Positions 1 through 7,482 of a stretch of 24,509 nucleotides of DNA are shown here, in pieces. Source of the DNA: a virus; the IMG/VR virus record IMGVR_UViG_3300015195_000020, positions 1 through 24,509 of that record; one strand, written 5' to 3'. Position numbers and translations under genes: made by a program. Below the pieces are notes generated by a model. That model ran no database searches, had not been told where the DNA came from, and saw nothing but the letters and a program-made list of their open reading frames with translations. Within the stretch, counting starts at the first letter, position 1. Every line of letters begins with the position of its first letter.

Positions 1-522
1 GGAAGCTGGACGCTGCGCATGGCCGAAAGCTTCGAGAACGTCATTGCATTCGAGCCATCGCGCGAGAATTACGAATGCCTCGAGGCCAACGTGAAGGAAT
101 GGCGCGAAACGCACCGTTATCGCGAGTCCGAAATCGTCCTTCAGCGCTTCGGTCTGGGTGAAGAGGCCGCTCTTTGGGGCATGGGCGAGGACGGCAAATA
201 TAGCAACGGCGGCAACACGGGCGGGCGCTATTTGAAAGCAGACCGCGACGGGACTGTGAACGTGCGCCGCCTCGACAGCTTCAAACTCAAGAATTGCGAC
301 TTTCTGAAACTGGACGTCGAGGGCTTCGAACTTTTCGCGCTGCGCGGCGCGCGCGACACGCTCGAGCGCTGCCATCCCGTCGTCATGATCGAGGTCAAGC
401 CGCGCATGGCGTTCCGCTATGGGCTGGGCGGGACCGAGGCGGGGGATTTCCTCGAAAGCCTGGGCGCGTTCAAGTGCGGCGCGGTCGGCTCGGATCACTT
501 CTACAGATGGCGGAAAGAATGA
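1..522 (+). CDS. FkbM-family SAM-dependent methyltransferase, 5' end outside the window
   Basis: The reading frame is already open at base 1 and reads GSWTLRMA before the first ATG at position 19. GSWTL looks like the end of the SAM-binding loop (motif I) of FkbM enzymes, so the true start lies upstream. The next hallmarks follow in order: FEPSRENYECLEANV, which is the acidic motif that binds the SAM ribose, and LKLDVEGFELFALRGA near the C-terminus, the FkbM signature. Enzymes of this family O-methylate sugars and other small groups. The gene ends in an ATGA overlap with a glycosyltransferase, so the two probably act on the same glycan, either on the virion or on the host surface. The family call is firm; the substrate is unknown. 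Confidence 0.85.
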   Translation, partial: GSWTLRMAESFENVIAFEPSRENYECLEANVKEWRETHRYRESEIVLQRFGLGEEAALWGMGEDGKYSNGGNTGGRYLKADRDGTVNVRRLDSFKLKNCDFLKLDVEGFELFALRGARDTLERCHPVVMIEVKPRMAFRYGLGGTEAGDFLESLGAFKCGAVGSDHFYRWRKE

Positions 523-1232
523 TCGACGAACCGCTTGTCGTTTGGATCGGGCACGACGGCCGAGAAAGCGAAGCCACCGAAGTCTGCATCAAATCGATGC
601 GCGCGCACGCATCAAAGCCACTGCACATTCAGCGCATCTCCGAGCCTGCCCTGCGTCATACAGGTATCTACCGGCGCCAGTGGATCATCAGGGACGGCGT
701 CAAGGTGGATGCCGGCGACCATCGCCCGTTCAGTACCGACTTCGCATTTTCCAGATGGGTCGTGCCGACTTTGATGCAGCACCGCGGACGCGCACTGTTT
801 TGCGACTCCGATTTTCTGTGGCGGGCTGACGTGGCCGAACTCTTTGCGCTCTTCGACCACAAGAAAGCCGTCCAGGTCGTCAAGCACGGCCCGCTGCCGA
901 CGGTCGGCACCAAGATGGACGACCAGGTTCAGCAGCCCTACTTCCGAAAAAACTGGAGTTCATGCTGTCTCTGGAATTGTGATCACCCCGCGAACCAGCG
1001 CCTGACGCCCTATCAGATGAACAATCAAACTGGCCAATGGCTTCACGCTTTTTCGTGGCTTGATTTGAACGAAATCGGCGATCTGCCGCACGAATGGAAT
1101 TGGCTCTGTGGCGTCGACGCGCCAATCGAAAGCCCCAAGGCGGTTCATTTCACGTTGGGCGTTCCGACGCTCAGAGGTCACGACAAGCAACCCTATTCCG
1201 GCGAGTGGCGTCGCTTTCACTCACAGCCTTGA
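519..1232 (+). CDS. Glycosyltransferase, GT-A-like with DxD motif
   Basis: A 237-residue cytoplasmic enzyme. I chose the ATG at 519 because it overlaps the methyltransferase stop as ATGA and follows a GGCGG-like ribosome site; an in-frame ATG at 507 is the alternative. The N-terminus, PLVVWIGHDGRE, is a plausible first strand of a nucleotide-sugar fold. The segment ALFCDSDFLW supplies a DxD metal and sugar-nucleotide motif at D96 and D98. Further on, LPHEWNWLCG and AVHFTLGVP resemble the acceptor side of GT8-like enzymes, and the C-terminal PYSGEWRRF is typical of the phage and bacterial members. It probably transfers a sugar that the preceding FkbM enzyme then methylates. Donor and acceptor cannot be read from the sequence. 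Confidence 0.72.
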   Translation: MIDEPLVVWIGHDGRESEATEVCIKSMRAHASKPLHIQRISEPALRHTGIYRRQWIIRDGVKVDAGDHRPFSTDFAFSRWVVPTLMQHRGRALFCDSDFLWRADVAELFALFDHKKAVQVVKHGPLPTVGTKMDDQVQQPYFRKNWSSCCLWNCDHPANQRLTPYQMNNQTGQWLHAFSWLDLNEIGDLPHEWNWLCGVDAPIESPKAVHFTLGVPTLRGHDKQPYSGEWRRFHSQP

Positions 1233-1293
1233 TCCGCTATACATCGGATTCGGCGCGCCGTGAGGCGCCCCAGCCCATGAAGGAGTTGCGCCT

Positions 1294-1737
1294 ATGGCGA
1301 CGAACACCCCGTCCATTACGGCCGAGCCCGGCAGGAATTTTCTTCTGAAAATCAGCGATGGCACGAGCCCGACGGTTTACGTCTCGGTCGCCGGCCTTCG
1401 CATGAACGATATCACCATCAACGGCAATCCCGTCGACATCACGAACAAAGGCTCGAACGGCTGGCAGGAAATGCTGCCTTCGGCTGGCGTTCGCTCCGTC
1501 GACATGGCGGGCAACGGCGTGTTCGATGCCAACGTCACCGCTCCGCTCCAGAAGATCATGCAGTCGGCATTGAACGGCGGCACGTTCATCGAGGCCGAGG
1601 TGATTTCAGGCTTCGGCGACAAGTTCACCGGCACCTGGACCTGCGCGACGTTCAAGCGCACCGGCGACTACAAGGACGCCGAACTCTTCGACATCACGAT
1701 GAAGTCGAGCGGTCCCGTCATCTACAGCCAGTCGTAA
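1294..1737 (+). CDS. Major tail (tube) protein, TP901-1 / GTA-gp9 type
   Basis: A 147-residue protein with an ideal ribosome site (AAGGAG, 1280-1285) 8 bases before ATG. It starts with MATNTPSITAEPGRNFLLK and has the alternating beta-strand pattern, the NGNPVDITNKGSNGWQEM segment and the ISGFGDKFTGTW segment typical of TP901-1-like major tail proteins. This protein polymerises into the hexameric rings of the tail tube around the tape measure. Its length fits the family, and the next genes are the tail assembly chaperones, tape measure and distal tail proteins in the usual order. The strong ribosome site agrees with high expression of a structural subunit. Confidence 0.87.
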   Translation: MATNTPSITAEPGRNFLLKISDGTSPTVYVSVAGLRMNDITINGNPVDITNKGSNGWQEMLPSAGVRSVDMAGNGVFDANVTAPLQKIMQSALNGGTFIEAEVISGFGDKFTGTWTCATFKRTGDYKDAELFDITMKSSGPVIYSQS

Positions 1738-1738
1738 G

Positions 1739-2143
1739 ATGGCCGAGAGCGCACGCCAGGAGATCGAACTTACGGTCGGCGGCAAGACCTTTTCGGTCCG
1801 TCCAGACTTTGTGACGATCAGCAATATCGAAGCGGCAACGCAGCAGCCGGCGCGAACCTTGGGCCTGCAGGCTTATGCGGCAGGCGTTCCCCAAAGCGCC
1901 CGCGGCGGCTTCCCAGAAATCTCCATGACGAACCTCGTGCTGGTCATCTTCTGGATGCTGCGCGGCAAGAAGGATGCGCCTGCCACGGTCGAAGCCGTCG
2001 GCGAGATCATCATGGAGGAAGGCTACGGCGACCTTTTGATGCCGGTCGGCAATTTCCTCACCCGCGCCCAGCGCGGCAACAAGGAGCACGAAAAGGAGGC
2101 CGCGCAGGGTGCGCCAGCGGACCCTCCGTCAAAGCCGAACTGA
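1739..2143 (+). CDS. Tail assembly chaperone, GTA-gp10 family
   Basis: A 134-residue protein beginning two bases after the tail-tube stop. Its N-terminal half (EIELTVGGKTFSVRPDF) and the central NLVLVIFWMLRGKK segment match the GTA-gp10 family, which sits between the tail tube and tape measure genes in GTA-like phages and serves as an assembly chaperone. The C-terminal 20 residues are polar and rich in Lys, Glu and Pro, like a linker. A strong internal AAAAGGAGG (2091-2099) lies in this tail, and the -1 frame opposite it is open and leads into the second chaperone frame. This is the arrangement of lambda G and G-T. Family call good; chaperone role inferred from position. Confidence 0.8.
   Translation: MAESARQEIELTVGGKTFSVRPDFVTISNIEAATQQPARTLGLQAYAAGVPQSARGGFPEISMTNLVLVIFWMLRGKKDAPATVEAVGEIIMEEGYGDLLMPVGNFLTRAQRGNKEHEKEAAQGAPADPPSKPN
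2089..2134 (+). other. Candidate -1 ribosomal frameshift region
   Basis: The two A_AAG sites in this stretch are at 2092-2095 (in CGAAAAG) and 2131-2134 (in TCAAAG). At each, the lysine tRNA could slip from AAG to AAA and move the ribosome into the chaperone frame. Neither is a perfect X-XXY-YYZ heptamer; CGAAAAG resembles lambda GGGAAAG only in its second half. The internal Shine-Dalgarno-like AGGAGG at 2094-2099 is unusually strong for an in-gene sequence, but it lies 32 bases upstream of the second site, farther than known stimulators. Confidence 0.4.
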
Positions 2144-2409
2144 CCGACGTCGGCGCGTGGCAGGAAATCGCGCTCGGATGGCTTGGCTGGACGCCCGACG
2201 AGTTCTGGAATTCCACCGTGCTTGAACTTTCGAACGCCTATATCGGACATTGCAAACGTCACGGCCTCGGACGCTGGGCGACGAAACCCATTGGACTTTC
2301 CGACGTGGACGCCGACAAACTGGTCAAGGGATTCGCCGATCTCAAGAAGCGTTTCCCGGATCGCAAGCTGAGCAAGCGGGAGAAGCGCGTTGGCGGCCGA
2401 CACCATTGA
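2140..2409 (+). CDS. Second tail assembly chaperone frame, probably made by -1 frameshift from the gp10-like gene
   Basis: The frame encodes AWQEIALGWLGWTPDEFW followed by a basic C-terminus ending KRVGGRHH. The LGW-TPDEFW stretch is the signature of the short chaperone (TIGR02216 type) that follows gp10 in GTA-like tail clusters. No ATG, GTG or TTG lies before this conserved part. The only upstream start-like codon is CTG at 2140, overlapping the gp10 stop as CTGA with no ribosome site nearby. GTG at 2218 would remove the conserved motif. The frame is -1 relative to gp10 and stays open throughout its 3' half, so a gp10 fusion of about 223 residues, as in lambda G-T, is the best explanation. 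The end overlaps the tape measure start by 20 bases. Confidence 0.68.
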   Translation: MTDVGAWQEIALGWLGWTPDEFWNSTVLELSNAYIGHCKRHGLGRWATKPIGLSDVDADKLVKGFADLKKRFPDRKLSKREKRVGGRHH

Positions 2410-5400
2410 CAAACTGATCTTCGCGCTCGACGGCGATCTTTCACCGCTGAAGGCGAAATATGCGCAGGTGGAGGCCGAGACCGACCGCACCGCCGCGAGA
2501 GTTTCCCAAGCCTGGAAAAATGCTGCGATCGGAATTGGCGGCGATCAAGGGCCAGCGCTCAAGGCTGTGGCGGCTGGTGCCACCGACCTCGAAAGAGCGC
2601 TCGGCGGCGTCTCGCTCAAGGCCAAAGAGGCACGAGAGGCGCTGATCGCATCGAGCGGTGCCGGCGCCGCGATGACGGCGCTGTTCAAAGACATCGCCAA
2701 GGTTGCCCCAGCCAGCATGGCATCGCATACCGCTGCGTTTAAGCTGACGCACCTCGAGATGCTGCACATCAGCAGCGCCGCTAGAGAGTTGGCGACTGGC
2801 CAATTCTCGCGGCTGCCAATCACACTCGCCCTCATTGCAACCCGAATGGGCGGCGTGTCTCTAGCTGCGGTGGCGGCTGGTGCTGCGATTTTGGCCGTTC
2901 CAATTGGCATTCTTGCGGCGACGGTCAAGGTCGAATCCGCGCTCGCCAGAATCCGTGTTGCGCTCGCATTGACCGGCATGGCGTCTGGCGTCGGCGCGAG
3001 CCAAATGAGCCAAAGCGCCGCACAGATAGCGGCTGGCGGCAACGCTTCGACGCTCGGTGCCTTGGGACTGGCCGGGAATTTGGCCAACGCGATGGTCCCT
3101 GGCGGCCAGATTGCGCAGGCCGGCATTGCTGGCGGCCAGTTCGAACTCGCGACAGGCGCCAAGAGCGAAGACGTCGTCAAGATGATCAAGGAAATGTTCG
3201 ACGACCCGGCCAAGTCGGCCAGGTCGTTGAACGACTCCATGAATCTGCTGACCTACGCTCAGACCAAGCAGATCGAAGACCTCACGGAGATTGGCGACAC
3301 GCAGGCAGCAGGCCGGATCATTCTCGACGCCTTTAACAGCCGCACGCAGGACGCTGCCGGGCAAGTCACTCACTTTGCGCAGATGCTCAACTACGCCGAA
3401 GTACAACTCGGCAACTTTGCTGGATTTGTCGGCAAGATCACTGGCTTGGGCGCACCAGGAACAATCAGCGAGCAACTTGCCGATGCGCGCGCGCACGAAA
3501 CCAGACTGCAGCACACGCTCATTACCGCACCAGGCGAATTGACGGATGCCCACGCGCGCGTCGCCAACCTCGAAATGCTGGCTGCCGAGGAAGGTGACAG
3601 GGCGGCCGCGTCCGGACAGGCGGCAATTGCGAACAAAGCGCTCACCGCCGCTATGGCGATCGCCAACAAGGAAACCGGCGCCTTTGCGGAAAAGATCGAC
3701 AAAGCGCGGCTCACCCTTGACGGTCTCGCTCTTAAAGAGCGGCAGATGCGCGAGGGCGGGCTCAAAATCCCGCAGGCGGTCGAAGACACCCGGCAAGCCT
3801 ACGCGCGCGCCCTCGGCCTCGACGCGACAACCGGCAAGCCAATATCGGGTATCAACCCGCTCCAGACAATTCAGGGTCGCACGCCTGAAGCACTCCAACA
3901 TCAGGCGACTCTCGACGCGCTTGCCGTCGCGGGCGCAGCTCCAGGATCAAAGACGCCGGGCTTGATCAGGGCCACCGCAGACAAGATGCGGGATCTGGCT
4001 GACCCAACGCTAAAGACCGGTCAGGTGCTCGCTCTCTACGCCGACCGTGTGAAAGAAGCCGACGCCGCGACGATCAAGTTCAACGAACACGCTGGCATCC
4101 GGATGGACCAGCGCATCAAGGATCTGCTGGCCGAGTCCGCTGCTGCTGTCGCCGTCGCGCAGGGCTACGACATCAGCGTTGCGGCTGGTGAGCGTGCCAG
4201 AGCAGCCGGCGAAGCCCACGTCATGGTGATCAAGAAAGAGATCGCCGCGACGATGGAGAACGCGGCGGCTCAGGCGTTGCTGGCCAAGGCCTTCGCGACG
4301 GCATCCGTGGCCATGTCGGAGAAACTGGCAAAGGATGCGCAGGCCATTGCGCTGCTGAAAGCGGAAACTGCGGCGGGTGGAAATCCAGCCGCTCAGCTGC
4401 TTGCCAAGGCGCGCGCCGACGCGACGGCAGAGACGCAACCTCTCTTCAACGCGGCCAACGCCCAGACAGGCGAGGCTGCTGCGATCGCGCTTCAAAAGGC
4501 AGGCGAGGCATTCAACACGGCGTTCGCGCAGAATCTGGAAAAGCTCGACCTCGAAACCAAGCGATTCCTCGAAGACGCGGCATTCAAGACCGGCCAAGAC
4601 ATCACCTCCGGTCAGGCCAGACTTGCCGGCTTGGCTGGTGGCAGCACGCCCGATGACATGCGCCACCTCGAGGCGTTGATTTCCGCATTCGATCTGGTTT
4701 CGCAGCACGTCAGCCAAGCGGACCCGAAATTCTGGGAATACGTCAATACCCAGGAAGCGCTGAACGTCGCCGCCTCGGACCTGAAAGACACCTTCGACAA
4801 GACATCGCAGGCCGCCGCGAGCCTCGCAAACGACATCACCGGGCCGCTGCAGAGCCTGATGACCGGTGGCTTCAACGGCAATCCGCTCGCCGCATTGACC
4901 CAGATGGGCCAGAACGTCCTCGGCACGCTGGTCAAGACCTACGTGACTGATCCGCTCAACGAACAGCTCAAGGGTCTGTTCGGCGGCATTCTCGGCGCTG
5001 GCTTGAAACCGGACGGTTCGTCGCCGGCGAGCGCGCTGTGGGTGCAGATGCTTGGTGGTGCAGGCGGCGGCGCTGCTTCAGCGTCCGGGGGGTTGGGTGG
5101 CGGCCTCAGTTCGATCCTGCAAATGTTTGGCATCGGCGGCAGCATCAGCGCCGGGCTTTCGACGGCCGGTGCGGATTTGTTTCTGTCGACATCCGGAGCA
5201 GTCGACTTCAGCTCGATTGCTTCGTCCGCGGCGGCACTGCTTCCGCTGGCGGCCGGTGGTCCCGTTTCTGTCGGCCAGCGTTATCTCGTCGGCGAGAACG
5301 GTCCGGAACTCTTCAGTGCCGACCGCAGTGGTCAGATCATCCCGCTCACTTCGCCGCGCGCATCGGCGGCCTTGGCGACCGCGCAGGCATCGATTGCCAT

Positions 5401-5563
5401 GGGCAGCAGCGCCGCCGGTCGCTCGACTTCGTATCAGGGCGGCAACATCGTCCATAACTGGATCTTCAACGGTCCGACCGATGGGCCTTCGGTTCTGCGC
5501 TCACGCGGGCAAATGGAAGCGGCAACGACGCGCTTCGCATATCGCGGGGAGCGCAATTCATGA
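2390..5563 (+). CDS. Tail tape measure protein (TMP_2-like)
   Basis: A 1057-residue protein that sets tail length inside the tube. The start is TTG at 2390, with GGGAG at 2378-2382 at good spacing and overlap with the chaperone frame; no ATG lies nearby. The N-terminus (DKLIFALDGDLSPLKAKYAQ) is typical. A hydrophobic segment of about 25 residues (near 152-178, AAVAAGAAILAVPIGILAA) is a candidate membrane-penetrating part. The region near 230-360, with DDPAKSARSLNDSMNLLT and GDTQAAGRIILDAF, matches the TMP_2 repeat-like domain. Most of the middle is Ala-rich helical coil. The C-terminus carries the common GGPVSVGQRYLVGENGPELF motif. It ends in an ATGA overlap with the next gene. Confidence 0.92.
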   Translation: MAADTIDKLIFALDGDLSPLKAKYAQVEAETDRTAARVSQAWKNAAIGIGGDQGPALKAVAAGATDLERALGGVSLKAKEAREALIASSGAGAAMTALFKDIAKVAPASMASHTAAFKLTHLEMLHISSAARELATGQFSRLPITLALIATRMGGVSLAAVAAGAAILAVPIGILAATVKVESALARIRVALALTGMASGVGASQMSQSAAQIAAGGNASTLGALGLAGNLANAMVPGGQIAQAGIAGGQFELATGAKSEDVVKMIKEMFDDPAKSARSLNDSMNLLTYAQTKQIEDLTEIGDTQAAGRIILDAFNSRTQDAAGQVTHFAQMLNYAEVQLGNFAGFVGKITGLGAPGTISEQLADARAHETRLQHTLITAPGELTDAHARVANLEMLAAEEGDRAAASGQAAIANKALTAAMAIANKETGAFAEKIDKARLTLDGLALKERQMREGGLKIPQAVEDTRQAYARALGLDATTGKPISGINPLQTIQGRTPEALQHQATLDALAVAGAAPGSKTPGLIRATADKMRDLADPTLKTGQVLALYADRVKEADAATIKFNEHAGIRMDQRIKDLLAESAAAVAVAQGYDISVAAGERARAAGEAHVMVIKKEIAATMENAAAQALLAKAFATASVAMSEKLAKDAQAIALLKAETAAGGNPAAQLLAKARADATAETQPLFNAANAQTGEAAAIALQKAGEAFNTAFAQNLEKLDLETKRFLEDAAFKTGQDITSGQARLAGLAGGSTPDDMRHLEALISAFDLVSQHVSQADPKFWEYVNTQEALNVAASDLKDTFDKTSQAAASLANDITGPLQSLMTGGFNGNPLAALTQMGQNVLGTLVKTYVTDPLNEQLKGLFGGILGAGLKPDGSSPASALWVQMLGGAGGGAASASGGLGGGLSSILQMFGIGGSISAGLSTAGADLFLSTSGAVDFSSIASSAAALLPLAAGGPVSVGQRYLVGENGPELFSADRSGQIIPLTSPRASAALATAQASIAMGSSAAGRSTSYQGGNIVHNWIFNGPTDGPSVLRSRGQMEAATTRFAYRGERNS

Positions 5564-6195
5564 GCTTCGACGAGGTCCAGTTTCCGACCGGCATTTCATT
5601 CGCGTCGACCGGCGGCCCACAACGCCAGACCCAGATTGTGGTGATGGGGTCCGGTGCCGAAGCCCGCAATGCGCGCTGGCTCAACTCGCGGCGCAAGTAT
5701 GACGTCGGCTATGGCGTTCGCAGCATGAACGACCTGCATACCGTGTTGGCGTTTTTCGAGGCGCGCAATGCGCAGCTGATCGGCTTTCGCTACAAAGACT
5801 GGGCCGACTACAAATCGTGCCCCCCAGACTCGACGCCGACGGCGCTCGACCAGGTGCTTGGCACTGGGGCCATCACGCCAATGGCGTTCCAGCTGATCAA
5901 AAAATACACCTCCGGCCCGTCAAGTTGGACGCGAACGATCCTGAAGCCGGTAGCCGGCACCGTCCTGACCGCGCTCAATGGCGTTGTGCAGGCTCCCGGC
6001 GCCTACACGGTCGACACGACCACTGGGCTTGTGACATTCACCGCGCCGCCCGGAGCAGGCGTCACCGTCACGGCAGGGTTTCAATTCGACACGCCTGTGC
6101 GCTTCGACACCGACATCATCTCGATCAACCTGAAGGATTTTGCCGCTGGTATAATTCAGAGCATTCCCGTCATGGAACTGTTCGATGGCACGTAA
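5560..6195 (+). CDS. DUF2460 distal tail protein (GTA gp12-like)
   Basis: A 211-residue protein of the DUF2460 / TIGR02217 family. Evidence is the N-terminal FDEVQFPTGISFASTGGP, the RNARWLNSRRKYDVGYGVRS segment and FFEARNAQLIGFRYKDWADY, all family hallmarks. In GTA particles the equivalent protein forms the distal ring that joins the tail tube to the hub and baseplate. ATG overlaps the tape measure stop (ATGA), and the 3' end overlaps the hub gene by 11 bases, so translation is coupled. Length and neighbours fit the family with nothing missing. Confidence 0.93.
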   Translation: MSFDEVQFPTGISFASTGGPQRQTQIVVMGSGAEARNARWLNSRRKYDVGYGVRSMNDLHTVLAFFEARNAQLIGFRYKDWADYKSCPPDSTPTALDQVLGTGAITPMAFQLIKKYTSGPSSWTRTILKPVAGTVLTALNGVVQAPGAYTVDTTTGLVTFTAPPGAGVTVTAGFQFDTPVRFDTDIISINLKDFAAGIIQSIPVMELFDGT

Positions 6196-7072
6196 TATCC
6201 CGGCGCCGATGCAGGCGGCGCTGAACTCCCGCGTGACGACATTCTGCTTTTGCTGGCGGCTACAGCGTCAGGACGGCACGATCATGGGATTCACCGAGCA
6301 CGACGTTGATCTGACATTCGGTGGAGTGACCTATCAGGCAAGTACGTCTTTCACCCCGACGGCCATCCAGGACCAGATCGGCCTCGCGGTTTCAAACCTA
6401 GAGGTCGCCGGCGCGCTAATCTCAACCTCGATCACCGAAGACGATCTGCTGGGCACTCGCTATGACGGCGCGGCTTACGAAGTGTGGCTTGTGAACTGGA
6501 AGGATGTCACGCAGCGCGCAATTGTCAGTTCCGGAACTCTGGGCAAGGTCACTTTCGGCGATCTCGGTTTTCAGGCCGAGTTGCGCAGCCTGGCGCAGAA
6601 CATGGCGCAGTATGTGGGCTCACTCTGCTCGCCGCGCTGCCGGGTGATCAAGTTCGGTGGCGGCGGGTTTGGCCTTGAGGCCGGGTGCGCGGCAAACGTC
6701 GCGGCGACCATTCGCACAGGGACGGTCGCCTCAGTGACCAACCGGACGACATTCACGATCAATGCGATTGGTGGCATGCCGGCGGACGGCACGGGCGGCA
6801 CGCTTGGTAGCGGTTTCTACGCCGTCGGAACGTGCAAGTTCACTTCGGGAAAAAACATCGGCGTTGCCAAGGAAATATACACTCAGACCGGCGGCGTCGA
6901 CTTCGTGATGAAAGAGCCGTTCCCGCTTGATATTGCAGCGGGAGACGCATTCACGCTCACGGCCGACTGCGACCGCACGCTGCCGGTCTGCCAGCAATGG
7001 GGCCAAATCCTCAATCGAAGGTCGGAAGACTACGTGCCAGGCGCCGATCAGATCTTTCAGGTGCATTCGTGA
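6185..7072 (+). CDS. DUF2163 baseplate hub protein (GTA gp13-like), likely iron-sulfur
   Basis: A 295-residue protein of the DUF2163 / TIGR02218 family, the hub of GTA-like baseplates. The N-terminal half (IMGFTEHDVDLTFGGVTY) resembles the ring-forming hub domain. The C-terminal half has conserved cysteines: C148 and C152 (LCSPRCR), C168 (EAGCAAN), C262 and C269 (DCDRTLPVCQQWG), plus C217. Hub-type proteins such as lambda gpL bind a [4Fe-4S] cluster through C-terminal cysteines, and the same is likely here, with C262 and C269 among the ligands. The final NRRSEDYVPGADQIF matches the family end. Overlaps on both sides point to one transcript with tightly coupled translation. Confidence 0.92.
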   Translation: MARNIPAPMQAALNSRVTTFCFCWRLQRQDGTIMGFTEHDVDLTFGGVTYQASTSFTPTAIQDQIGLAVSNLEVAGALISTSITEDDLLGTRYDGAAYEVWLVNWKDVTQRAIVSSGTLGKVTFGDLGFQAELRSLAQNMAQYVGSLCSPRCRVIKFGGGGFGLEAGCAANVAATIRTGTVASVTNRTTFTINAIGGMPADGTGGTLGSGFYAVGTCKFTSGKNIGVAKEIYTQTGGVDFVMKEPFPLDIAAGDAFTLTADCDRTLPVCQQWGQILNRRSEDYVPGADQIFQVHS

Positions 7073-7482
7073 CGCCAGAAGAGCAGGCGCGCGTCTCACT
7101 CGCGGCAAGAAGCTATGTCGGCACGCCATGGCTCGGACAGGGGCGGACGCACAGCGGCGTCGATTGCAACGGACTCGCGGTGGTGACGTATCGAGACGCA
7201 GGTTTCACGGTTGAGGAAGGGCGCGTCGACTACATCGGTGTCGATTCGGCCCGCCTGATGCGCACGCTGCTGCGCCATTGCCGCAGGCTTTCTCCGGACG
7301 AAAAACAAGAGGCGGCCGACATTGTCATCTTTGGCATACCGAACGCTGGCCACGTCGGCATTCTCGTCGACGGTCAAAACGGTCTAAACATGATTCATGC
7401 GCCGATGGGTGCGCGCGTTGTAGAGGCGCGGTTTGATCCGAACCGCGGCCCGGTCAAGGGAATTTACAGATGGCGCAACTAG
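7069..7482 (+). CDS. NlpC/P60 cell wall peptidase of the tail tip (GTA gp14-like)
   Basis: A 137-residue peptidase that probably cuts cell-wall peptides during DNA entry. I chose the GTG at 7069, which overlaps the hub stop as GTGA and gives the family-typical start TPEEQARVSLAARSYVGTPW. The catalytic cysteine is C33 in GVDCNGLAV, the histidine is H95 in AGHVGILVD, and the third polar residue is H110 in MIHAPMGARVVEA. All are in place, so the enzyme should be active. In GTA-like tails it sits between hub and tip protein, as here. Its 3' end overlaps the tip gene by 13 bases. Confidence 0.93.
   Translation: MTPEEQARVSLAARSYVGTPWLGQGRTHSGVDCNGLAVVTYRDAGFTVEEGRVDYIGVDSARLMRTLLRHCRRLSPDEKQEAADIVIFGIPNAGHVGILVDGQNGLNMIHAPMGARVVEARFDPNRGPVKGIYRWRN

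Noticed and set aside
1250-1270. Palindromic GGCGCGCC and GGCGC / GCGCC hairpin before the tail-tube gene
   Set aside because: Short, without a T run, and chance palindromes are expected at this base composition.
2183-2371. 62-residue frame beginning TTG 2183 near the chaperone
   Set aside because: It is in the third frame, lacks the LGW-TPDEFW motif and has no ribosome site.
2861-3901. 346-residue open frame on the minus strand
   Set aside because: Antisense to the tape measure gene with no recognisable motif.
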